Source: Promethearchaeum sp.
GTDB taxonomy: Archaea; Asgardarchaeota; Lokiarchaeia; Sigyniarchaeales; Promethearchaeaceae
Assembly (NCBI GenBank): GCA_030611625.1
Contig: JAUWPK010000153.1
Coordinates: 1-8,218 of the forward strand
DNA length: 8,218 nucleotides
Reading direction: 5' to 3'
Shown piece by piece: positions 1 through 6,834 of this stretch. Positions within the stretch are counted from its first letter, which is position 1. The number at the start of each line of letters is the position of its first letter. The translations under genes were made by a program, and so were the position numbers. Below the pieces are notes generated by a model. The model saw nothing but the letters and a program-made list of their open reading frames with translations. It was not told where the DNA came from and did no database searches.

Positions 1-369
1 ACTTATATTGAAGCAATTAGTGACAATTTGGAAAGTGCAATTAAAGAAATCGCTAATAAGTCAAATTGTAATCTTACATTCCGATTCAGTCCTGGATATG
101 GTGATTTTTCGCTTGTAGTTCAAGATAACATATTAAAAGTCTTAAATACCTCAAGAATTATGGGTTTGACTGTCTCAAATGAACATATTTTAATTCCTTC
201 AAAATCAGTAACTGCAATTATTGGGTTTGAAGATAAGTCGATAAAAAAACCTACTGGAAAAGTTCAAAAAAGAGCAGATAATGAGAAGTGTAAGACTTGC
301 TTACGATATAAAAATTGTATATATTTACAGGAGGGAACTTTTTGTGAGTTTCGTAAAAAAAATCTTTGA
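1..369 (+). CDS. Cobalamin-dependent methionine synthase reactivation-domain protein (5' end missing)
   Basis: The frame is open from the window edge, leaving 122 residues of a protein whose families usually run to about 200 or more. It matches the C-terminal half of the MetH activation (AdoMet-binding) domain. RFSPGYGDF corresponds to the RxxPGY segment that contacts S-adenosylmethionine, followed by the LxxSRIMGLTVS and LIPSKSVTAIIG segments typical of the fold. By family, this domain rebinds oxidised cob(II)alamin MetH and remethylates it using AdoMet and an electron donor. Here it is a separate polypeptide, as in Thermotoga. The last 30 residues add four cysteines (codons at 289, 298, 316 and 343; spacing C-x2-C-x5-C-x8-C) that could bind an Fe-S cluster or zinc. 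The gene overlaps the following metH by 26 bp, so the two are almost certainly co-transcribed and translationally coupled. The domain assignment is firm; the metal site is inference. Confidence 0.88.
   Translation, partial: TYIEAISDNLESAIKEIANKSNCNLTFRFSPGYGDFSLVVQDNILKVLNTSRIMGLTVSNEHILIPSKSVTAIIGFEDKSIKKPTGKVQKRADNEKCKTCLRYKNCIYLQEGTFCEFRKKNL
329..336 (+). promoter_or_regulatory. Shine-Dalgarno site that fixes the metH start
   Basis: AGGAGGGA lies inside the upstream gene, with GGAGG (330-334) nine bases before GTG at 344. No comparable site precedes the ATG at 281. This selects GTG 344 as the metH start and implies translational coupling with the overlapping upstream gene. Confidence 0.8.
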
Positions 370-2731
370 AGAAAAAAATAAAAAATTTATTCTGTTTGAC
401 AGTGCGATGGGAACAACCCTTCAGAAAATGGGGTTAAAAGCAGGTGAAATCCCTGAATTATTCAATTTTACTCATTCAGATATTATTCTTGACATTCATA
501 AACAAAATATTGAAGCAGGTTCTGATATCATCATTACAAATACTTTTGGAGCTAATGAAATAAAATTAAAGGGATGCCAATATTCTGTTGAAGATGTTGT
601 CAACAAAGCAGTAAGTCTTGCTAGAAAAGCAGCTGGAAAAAAATATGTAGCCCTTGATTTGGGACCAACGGGGCAATTATTAGAACCTCTTGGATCCTTA
701 AAATTTGAACAAGCATATGATCTCTATAAACGTCAAGTAATTGCAGGTGCGGATGCTGGTGCGGACCTTATTATTATTGAAACAATCTCAGACTTATATG
801 AAGCAAAGGCTGCAATACTTGCTGCAAAAGAGAATTCTAATCTACCTGTATTTTGCACCATGACTTTTGATCAAAATGGGAGAACGCTCACAGGAACTGA
901 TCCTATTACAATGGTTAATGTTTTGGAAGGTTTGGGTGTTGATGTTATCGGTCTTAATTGTTCCTTAGGTCCTAAAGAAATTTTACCTATTGTAAATGAT
1001 ATATTAAAATATGCAACAATACCAGTGATGGTTCAACCAAATGCAGGTTTGCCCGAATATGTCGATGGAGAAACTGTTTTCAATGTTACTCCTGAGGAAT
1101 TTGCGACAGTTATGGTCGAAATTGCAAAGAAAGGAGTGAGAATTCTAGGAGGGTGTTGTGGAACAACTCCAGAATTTATCGTCAAGTTACATGAAGAGTT
1201 AAGAAAAATCAATCCTGCAGTTCCAAAACCAGTTTCTTATACTTGTGCTTGTTCTTCAACAAAAACTATTATATTTAATGAAAATCAGCCAAAAATCATA
1301 GGTGAAAGGATTAATCCCACCGGAAACAAAATTATAAAGAATGCTCTTATAAACCAGGATTACGGGTCAATTATTAATGAAGCTATTGTTCAAAAAGAAG
1401 CGGGAGCAGACATCCTCGATGTTAATATCGGTCTTCCCGAAATTGATGAACCTATTATAATGGTTAAAGTAATAAAAGAACTTCAAGGAATTATTGACAT
1501 ACCACTTCAGATTGATAGTGCAAATTTTAAAGCATTAGAAGCGGGAGCTCGAATATTTAATGGAAAACCGATATTGAATTCCGTTACTGGTAAAAAATCA
1601 AACATGGAAAAAATCTTTCCGATTGTTAAAAAATATGGCGCGTGTGTTATTTGTCTCACTATGGATGAAAGAGGATTACCAAAATCGATTGAACAAAGAG
1701 TAGAAATTGCAGAAAAATTAATAAACACTGCAAATCAATATGGAATTCCTAAAAAAAATATTCTAATTGACTGTCTGGTATTAACTGCAAGTACACACCA
1801 AGATCAAGTGCTTAAAAGCCTCAAAGCTATGCAGATTATCAAGCAAAAATTTGGAGTAACAACCGTTTTAGGGGCTAGCAATATTTCATTTGGATTGCCT
1901 CGAAGGGATCTTATAAATCAAACTTATATGGCAATGGCTTTGACTTATGGGTTAGATGCTCCAATTACAGATCCTTTAGTACCAGAAATTATAGAAATCA
2001 TTTCTGCATTTAGAGTCTTATCAGATATAGATAAAAACGCAGAAAATTTTATAAGTAGATATAGCAATAAACAACCTGAAAAACTTCTTCCTAAGGAAAA
2101 AACAAAAGAATCCCTATCCAATATTATCATTAAAGGTCTACTAAACCAAGTTGAGCAGAAAACTCTGGAACTTTTAAAGAATACTCCATCGCTTTCAATC
2201 ATTGATAACCATTTAATTCCCTCACTCGATATTGTTGGGGATATGTATGATAACGGAGAAATATTCTTACCCCAATTAATTCGTTCTGCTGAAACGGTGA
2301 AAAAAGCTTTTAAAATAATCAAATCCAATATGCCTCATGAACAAGAGAAGGAACTGAGTAAAGGAAAAATCCTATTAGCTACAGTAGCAGGAGATGTTCA
2401 TGATATCGGTAAAAATATTGTTAAAATCTTACTTGAGAATTATGGATTTAATGTAATTGATTTGGGTAAAGATGTTCCAATTGACTTAATAGTTTCTGCT
2501 TGTAGCGAACAAAATATAAAATTAGTTGGTTTATCTGCCTTAATGACCCCTACAGTTGAGATTATGAAAAAAACCATTGAAAAACTTCAAAAAAGCGATA
2601 AAGAATGTAAAATAATGGTTGGTGGTGCCGTTCTCAATGAAAAATATGCAAACATGATTAATGCCGATTACTATGGAAAAGATGCAAGGGAAGCTGTTGA
2701 AATCGCTCGGAATTTTTTCCACAACAAATAA
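344..2731 (+). CDS. metH: Cobalamin-dependent methionine synthase without reactivation domain (Hcy, pterin and B12 modules)
   Basis: The protein is 795 residues from GTG 344. Residues about 10-298 are the homocysteine S-methyltransferase barrel: DSAMGT near the start, zinc ligands Cys206 (GLNCSLGP), Cys271 and Cys272 (GGCCGTTP). Residues about 317-560 are the pterin-binding barrel: GERINPTG at 320, DVNIG at 359, QIDSA near 389. Residues about 590-665 are the helical cobalamin cap (IFLPQLIRSAE near 640). Residues about 670-790 are the B12-binding Rossmann domain with base-off ligand motif D684-x-H686-x-x-G689, followed by GLSALMT and VGGAVLN. The protein ends there. E. coli MetH (about 1,230 residues) continues into a reactivation domain, which here is the overlapping upstream gene. 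The cysteine positions nearly coincide with those I recall for the split Thermotoga enzyme. Expected role: transfer of a methyl group from methyl-tetrahydrofolate, or an archaeal pterin, through cobalamin to homocysteine in the cytoplasm. The actual pterin cannot be read from the sequence. Confidence 0.93.
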   Translation: MSFVKKIFEEKNKKFILFDSAMGTTLQKMGLKAGEIPELFNFTHSDIILDIHKQNIEAGSDIIITNTFGANEIKLKGCQYSVEDVVNKAVSLARKAAGKKYVALDLGPTGQLLEPLGSLKFEQAYDLYKRQVIAGADAGADLIIIETISDLYEAKAAILAAKENSNLPVFCTMTFDQNGRTLTGTDPITMVNVLEGLGVDVIGLNCSLGPKEILPIVNDILKYATIPVMVQPNAGLPEYVDGETVFNVTPEEFATVMVEIAKKGVRILGGCCGTTPEFIVKLHEELRKINPAVPKPVSYTCACSSTKTIIFNENQPKIIGERINPTGNKIIKNALINQDYGSIINEAIVQKEAGADILDVNIGLPEIDEPIIMVKVIKELQGIIDIPLQIDSANFKALEAGARIFNGKPILNSVTGKKSNMEKIFPIVKKYGACVICLTMDERGLPKSIEQRVEIAEKLINTANQYGIPKKNILIDCLVLTASTHQDQVLKSLKAMQIIKQKFGVTTVLGASNISFGLPRRDLINQTYMAMALTYGLDAPITDPLVPEIIEIISAFRVLSDIDKNAENFISRYSNKQPEKLLPKEKTKESLSNIIIKGLLNQVEQKTLELLKNTPSLSIIDNHLIPSLDIVGDMYDNGEIFLPQLIRSAETVKKAFKIIKSNMPHEQEKELSKGKILLATVAGDVHDIGKNIVKILLENYGFNVIDLGKDVPIDLIVSACSEQNIKLVGLSALMTPTVEIMKKTIEKLQKSDKECKIMVGGAVLNEKYANMINADYYGKDAREAVEIARNFFHNK

Positions 2732-5218
2732 TTAATCTATATTTTTTTCAATTTCATACAAATTTCGTTTAATTTTCAAAGGATCCTGCCAATCTAATTT
2801 TTTCTTCAATAATGAAGATGAAAAATATGCCATAAACCAATCAAATGTGCCGTAGAATTTTCCATATTCCCACAATCTCAATAATAATGCCCAATAAAGA
2901 ATAACAATCCCGAGTAATAAAAATGATTGGTAAAGTGTAGTTAAATTGCCTATATTCAAGAAATCGATACCCGTTATTTTCGTTAATAAAAATCTTGGAA
3001 TTATATCAAGGAATTGAGTCGAAAATAAAGTTAGAGAAACCAATCCAGCGCGCCTTATAAAGCGGGAATTTTTTATTCTCTTCTCTTGTTTCTCAATGTT
3101 TTTTGTATAATCAAAAAAATATAAGAATATTGCAATTAGAAACAATTGCAAACCGCTATTAAGAATTAGAAACCACATAGGGGCAATCATAAAAGTTTCT
3201 ATTGGTTCACCGTCATTAATAAAAATCCAAATTGATAATCCTACTATGATACATATAGTTCCCAGTAGAAATATTTTGATTAATTTTTTCTTATTTGACC
3301 ATTCATCTTGACTTATAATAATCCCGATAATGCATCCCAAAAAAGTTACAGATAAATAGGGAAAAAGAGGTTGATTGTTTCCGACTATATTTGCTAAAAA
3401 AATTGATGTTAGAAATTTGCCTGGATAATTTGTTTCCATATTTATGATATCATCACGAGTTATACCATAGTTTGAAAACAGAATTCCATTCAATATTGGT
3501 GTTAAAATAATAATTAAAATTACTAGGAATGCGTATATTATTAAATTTCTCGTATTTTTTTCATAACCTTTATTTCGAGTTAGTAAAAAATGAATAAAGG
3601 AAGAAACTATTAATCCCAAAGCAATCATTTGAATAGCATTAGAAATTTTTAATCTAAAGATGAATTGTTCTGGTTTCCATCGACCAGTTAGAAGAAAAGA
3701 TCCAAAAGCTGCATCAGGATGCAAAAAAATGTTTATTATACATCCAAAAAGAAATAAAATCGTTCCCTTTATTATATTTTTTTTTAAAAGAATTCCTGGA
3801 TTGTTTGTTATTCGAACTTTTGCTTCAAACGTATAAATATAAACAATTGCAGAGATTAAAATGAAAAAACCCCTCCAACTCATTAAAAGCAGAAAAGGAC
3901 CGAATAAATAAAATTGCCATTTCGGAGCTATCGAAATAAAATTATCCCAAAAATCGATCGGTAGGGCTCTTTCAATTGAATGGAATCCCACTACCATTAA
4001 AATTGCAATACCTCTCAAAAAATCTAATGTGGCCAATCTTTTCTTTTTTACAATATTATTTATTTTTGGTTCGTTTTTTATTTTTTTACTTTTTATTTTT
4101 GTTTCATATATTATCCCTTTCCAATTTACAGGTTTCCCTAAAATTCCATCATAAACCGAAGTGATTAAGATTATTGTTGTAATTAAAAGTCCGAAAGGAT
4201 ATAGTAAATAGACAAATAAATGATCTTTCCTGTTTGGATGCCAATCGTAATACAATGAGAATACGAATAACAAATAGATTCCACCATAAATTGCAATTGT
4301 TAGTGTTTTTTCACCATCCAATAAAGATTTTATAAGGAAAAATGGAGCAAAAAGGCCAAATATAATCCAACATGTTGCAATAAATATTTTATGTTTCGGA
4401 ACCATTTCCATTCCTGTCCAAATCGATTTTCTAAAGCCATCATAAAAACTTTTAAATCCATCAGGATACATTCGACATGAAACAATCTTCTTGTTATTAA
4501 CATAATACAAATGGTGACCACTTTCTTTAACCAATTTGGCTAATGCAAAATCCTCAACAACTTTTTCATGAATAGCAGCATGTCCACCCAGCTGTTCATA
4601 TTTATCCCTTTGGAACAACATATATTGCCCTATTGCAAAGAAATCTTTTTTTTCCTTATCATAAATGTTTATTTTAGGTCCTCTAATTAGCCAAGCCAGG
4701 AAAAAATAATAACCCGAAAGATATTCGTACCATCTTTCCGCTTGCTGGTAAGGAATTGTGGAAAGCAATGTTATATTATGATTTAGTAGTTTGGAAATAG
4801 TAAAGGTTAGGGAATTGGGAGTGTGAACAGTATCAGCATCCGTAAATAATAAAATATCTCCTCTCGATTTTTTATATCCCAAATGACATGCATATGACTT
4901 TCCAACCCAATTTTCAGGTAAATCATTAAATGTTATTAATTTTACTCCAAATTTTTTAGCAATTTCGACCGTACGATCTTTTGAGCCACCGTCCACTACG
5001 ATAATTTCTTTGTTGGCATATTCGATTTTTTCTAAACTGGATAAACATCTTGAGATATTATTTTCCTCGTTTAGTGTAGGCACAATGATGCTAACTAATG
5101 GATTTACATCATTCTTACTAATTTTAATTGGGAGATCTTTGCGATCTTTTAAAATTAAATAAATCAAATTGAATATACATATAAGTACTATTCCAATGAA
5201 AATATTGTTTAGAAACAT
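2732..5218 (-). CDS. Fusion protein: GT2 glycosyltransferase plus multi-span membrane acyltransferase-like domain
   Basis: An uninterrupted 828-residue membrane protein. Residues 5-24 are a membrane anchor. Residues about 41-270 are a GT-A family 2 glycosyltransferase: VSIIVPTLNEE (42-52), VVDGGSKD (74-81), the metal/nucleotide-sugar DAD motif (127-129), the probable base in VED (D223), and an aromatic segment ending SIWTGM. PENWVGKSYACHLG (101-114) resembles the carotenoid/lipid glycosyltransferases CruC and CrtQ. Three membrane segments follow (about 278-300, 306-324, 334-358). A lysine-rich linker (about 371-395) leads into a second domain with roughly ten membrane segments. That domain opens LATLDFLRGIAILMVVGFH (395-413), the LDxxRG...H signature shared by acyltransferase-3 and DUF1624/HGSNAT-like proteins. 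Inferred role: glycosylate a membrane lipid and acylate the sugar. Substrate and acyl donor are unknown. The gene is convergent with metH and has its own promoter-like sequence. Alternative: the second domain is a transporter-like relative without acyltransferase activity. Confidence 0.82.
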   Translation of the reverse strand: MFLNNIFIGIVLICIFNLIYLILKDRKDLPIKISKNDVNPLVSIIVPTLNEENNISRCLSSLEKIEYANKEIIVVDGGSKDRTVEIAKKFGVKLITFNDLPENWVGKSYACHLGYKKSRGDILLFTDADTVHTPNSLTFTISKLLNHNITLLSTIPYQQAERWYEYLSGYYFFLAWLIRGPKINIYDKEKKDFFAIGQYMLFQRDKYEQLGGHAAIHEKVVEDFALAKLVKESGHHLYYVNNKKIVSCRMYPDGFKSFYDGFRKSIWTGMEMVPKHKIFIATCWIIFGLFAPFFLIKSLLDGEKTLTIAIYGGIYLLFVFSLYYDWHPNRKDHLFVYLLYPFGLLITTIILITSVYDGILGKPVNWKGIIYETKIKSKKIKNEPKINNIVKKKRLATLDFLRGIAILMVVGFHSIERALPIDFWDNFISIAPKWQFYLFGPFLLLMSWRGFFILISAIVYIYTFEAKVRITNNPGILLKKNIIKGTILFLFGCIINIFLHPDAAFGSFLLTGRWKPEQFIFRLKISNAIQMIALGLIVSSFIHFLLTRNKGYEKNTRNLIIYAFLVILIIILTPILNGILFSNYGITRDDIINMETNYPGKFLTSIFLANIVGNNQPLFPYLSVTFLGCIIGIIISQDEWSNKKKLIKIFLLGTICIIVGLSIWIFINDGEPIETFMIAPMWFLILNSGLQLFLIAIFLYFFDYTKNIEKQEKRIKNSRFIRRAGLVSLTLFSTQFLDIIPRFLLTKITGIDFLNIGNLTTLYQSFLLLGIVILYWALLLRLWEYGKFYGTFDWFMAYFSSSLLKKKLDWQDPLKIKRNLYEIEKNID
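2742..2748 (+). terminator. U-tract terminator for the metH operon
   Basis: A run of seven T begins 11 bases after the metH stop, with no hairpin before it, which is the usual archaeal form. It lies inside the 3' end of the convergent glycosyltransferase gene, so the metH mRNA would end antisense to that gene. Confidence 0.45.
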
Positions 5219-5249
5219 TATAAATTCAATAAGTATGAATTTTTTAACG

Positions 5250-5259
5250 TATATATAAG
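5250..5259 (-). promoter_or_regulatory. TATA-like box of the glycosyltransferase fusion gene
   Basis: Read on the minus strand this is CTTATATATA. Its centre is about 36 bases before the ATG at 5218, which puts the transcript start within about ten bases of the start codon. No Shine-Dalgarno sequence is visible before that ATG, consistent with a nearly leaderless archaeal mRNA. The whole gap is A/T-rich, so chance is possible. Confidence 0.45.
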
Positions 5260-5299
5260 AATATGAAGAGAAAAGGGAAAAAAATTGAAAATATACTCA

Positions 5300-5315
5300 G
5301 ATCAACATATTGATC
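5300..5315. repeat. 16-bp inverted repeat, possible operator
   Basis: GATCAA-CATA-TTGATC has perfect 6-base arms and a 4-base spacer. It lies about 80 bases upstream of the glycosyltransferase start and upstream of its TATA-like box. Size and position fit a dimeric regulator site, but nothing identifies a regulator. It sits between the phosphofructokinase stop and the next promoter, so it could instead take part in 3'-end formation. Confidence 0.35.
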
Positions 5316-5346
5316 GATATATAGATATACAGATTTAGAAATTCAA

Positions 5347-5361
5347 GGAAAAGGAAAAAAA
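5347..5361 (-). terminator. U-rich terminator after the phosphofructokinase gene
   Basis: On the minus strand TTTTTTTCCTTTTCC begins about 10 bases after the TAA stop. There is no preceding hairpin. A second pyrimidine-rich run lies further on at about 5266-5290 and may act as back-up. This fits archaeal U-tract termination and suggests the downstream glycosyltransferase gene is transcribed separately. Confidence 0.5.
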
Positions 5362-5371
5362 GTTCTAAATG

Positions 5372-6586
5372 TTATTTAAATAGCTTCTCTTTTGACTTAT
5401 GTTTTACGGTTGTCATAGCGTCTCTAATCTGAACCAAATCCGACTTTGGATCAATTAAACCTTTTTTAGAACCTTCTACTAAATCAACTGGAACAATTTC
5501 TGTACCTTTCAACGAACTCAATTTACCATAATTGCCATCAATAATGTAGCTCATTGCGTGCCAGCCGTAACGCAGCCCAAGAACTCGATCAAACACGTTA
5601 GGTGTTCCCGCGCGCATAGTATGACCTAAAACTACTGAACGGATTTCGTAATGAGCGTGTCGATCATTGAAATATTTTTTTATATCTTCGCGTTTGTTTA
5701 ATTCTTTGTGAATTTTATCCGCAATGTTCAATTTAGGAAGTTCAGGATTTCCAAAAGCATCTTTTGGTAAATTATCTATGTCTTCTTGTGAAATAACGGT
5801 GAAATCTCTATCTAAAGATTCCTTAGTGGGATATGCTCCTTCACTACATGCGATCATATGATATTTATAACCTGAATTTGCGCGTTTCATTAAAACATCT
5901 GCAATATCTCTCTTAAAGTCAAAAGGTGTCTCTGGTAAAAGAATTATATCTGCGCCACTCGAAAGACCGCTATATAATGTTAACCAACCTGCATCACGAC
6001 CCATAATCTCGGTTATAAAAATACGTTGGTGAGAATGAGCAGTAGTAGTTAAATTATCAAGATTATTGCTGGCTAGTTGAGCACCACTAAAGAATCCAAA
6101 TGTAAAATCGGTCCCTGCAAGATCATTATCGATTGTTTTTGGACAAGCACATACTTTTGCATTACCGTATTTATACATGGCTGCTGCAACACCGCATGTA
6201 TCATCTCCACCAATTGTAATTAATGCATCTATGTCCAAAGTTTTAAATTTATTTGCTAAATCCAATCCTATTTGTTTAGTTTTTTCTTCTTTCTCTACCG
6301 AATCCTTTAATTTAGAAACAGCTTTAAAGGGGTTTGTGCGTGAAGTATACAACATTGTTCCACCTTTTGTGTGTAAATCATCCAATTCTCCGATATCCAA
6401 TTTTTGAGTATAATGATCTACATCTGCAGGGGATACATCTTCTTTTGCGAAAACTTTCCATCCTTTTATTATTCCAATTACTTCTATATCTTTTTCTTTC
6501 TCTGTAGATGCCCTTAATAATGCACCATAAATAACTGCATTAAGTCGTGGGCAATCTCCACCACCGGTCAATATTCCTACACGCAT
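5372..6586 (-). CDS. 6-phosphofructokinase, probably pyrophosphate-dependent
   Basis: The protein is 404 residues counted from ATG 6586 (MRVGILTGGGD), the usual N-terminus of the family. An in-frame TTG at 6595 would add only three residues. Family A phosphofructokinase motifs are all present: GGGDCP (8-13), GGTMLYTSR, GGDDT (126-130), PKTIDND (149-155) with catalytic base Asp153, MGRDAGW (195-201), LLPE (Glu219), and GHTMRAGTP followed by DR near 333. ATP enzymes usually carry GGDGS and PGTIDND. Asp129 and Lys150 here are the known markers of pyrophosphate-dependent enzymes (fructose 6-phosphate + PPi to fructose 1,6-bisphosphate + Pi, reversible), as in Thermotoga and actinobacterial forms. 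One oddity is Arg14, where the family has Gly (CPGLNAV becomes CPRLNAV). A weak AAGG site lies about 10 bases before the ATG. The gene has its own BRE/TATA promoter. The family is certain and the phosphoryl donor likely. Confidence 0.92.
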   Translation of the reverse strand: MRVGILTGGGDCPRLNAVIYGALLRASTEKEKDIEVIGIIKGWKVFAKEDVSPADVDHYTQKLDIGELDDLHTKGGTMLYTSRTNPFKAVSKLKDSVEKEEKTKQIGLDLANKFKTLDIDALITIGGDDTCGVAAAMYKYGNAKVCACPKTIDNDLAGTDFTFGFFSGAQLASNNLDNLTTTAHSHQRIFITEIMGRDAGWLTLYSGLSSGADIILLPETPFDFKRDIADVLMKRANSGYKYHMIACSEGAYPTKESLDRDFTVISQEDIDNLPKDAFGNPELPKLNIADKIHKELNKREDIKKYFNDRHAHYEIRSVVLGHTMRAGTPNVFDRVLGLRYGWHAMSYIIDGNYGKLSSLKGTEIVPVDLVEGSKKGLIDPKSDLVQIRDAMTTVKHKSKEKLFK

Positions 6587-6657
6587 AAAATTCAAACCTT
6601 AATTTAGTTTAGATTAAATTACAAAGATTAACATACGATATTCCCCAAAAAACATTA

Positions 6658-6672
6658 TGTCCTTGCAAGACA
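6658..6672. repeat. Near-perfect palindrome at the predicted phosphofructokinase transcription start
   Basis: TGTCCTTGCAAGACA becomes the perfect palindrome TGTCTTGCAAGACA if one C is removed, and it contains the exact 8-bp palindrome CTTGCAAG. It lies between the TATA box and the expected start point on the minus strand, where a bound repressor would block transcription. It is one of the few sequences in this A/T-rich leader with balanced composition. The operator role is inference. Confidence 0.4.
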
Positions 6673-6675
6673 TTT

Positions 6676-6688
6676 TAGTATAATTTCG
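6676..6688 (-). promoter_or_regulatory. BRE/TATA promoter of the phosphofructokinase gene
   Basis: On the minus strand the sequence reads CGAAATTATACTA. A purine-rich CGAAA (BRE-like, 6688-6684) is followed directly by TTATAC as TATA box. With the usual archaeal spacing, transcription would begin near 6653, leaving an untranslated leader of roughly 65 bases before ATG 6586. Confidence 0.55.
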
Positions 6689-6802
6689 ACTGATATGAAG
6701 ATTTTGTAGGGTAAATTTATTAGATTAATCTTTTTATAATTCTTTTGAATCTGTTCATAAATTTTGAGGCAATATAGTAATGCAATAAAAGAATAATTAT
6801 GC

Positions 6803-6812
6803 AAAATATATG
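6803..6812 (+). promoter_or_regulatory. TATA-like box in front of the structured RNA
   Basis: AAAATATATG is centred about 27 bases before position 6834. That places a transcription start just ahead of the closing stem that begins at 6837, the spacing expected for an archaeal TATA box. No clear BRE precedes it. Confidence 0.4.
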
Positions 6813-6834
6813 ACAGATCAAAAAAAAATAAACC

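Noticed and set aside
281..343. Longer N-terminus for metH beginning at ATG 281
   Set aside because: It has no ribosome site, would overlap the upstream gene by 89 bp, and adds 21 residues that match nothing in the family. GTG 344 has a well-placed GGAGG.
1507..1728. Minus-strand open frame inside metH
   Set aside because: It is a shadow of the well-conserved pterin-binding domain, with no start signal and no recognisable protein.
3976..4164. Plus-strand hydrophobic open frame inside the fusion gene
   Set aside because: It is the antisense of a lysine-rich linker and adjacent coding sequence, with no independent support.
6587..6595. TTG start for phosphofructokinase giving three extra residues
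   Set aside because: ATG 6586 gives the standard MRVGILTGGGD beginning, and ATG is preferred over TTG.
6605..6731. Three copies of AGATTAA as an operator array
   Set aside because: The copies are irregularly spaced (14 and 97 bases) and the word is expected often in DNA this rich in A and T.
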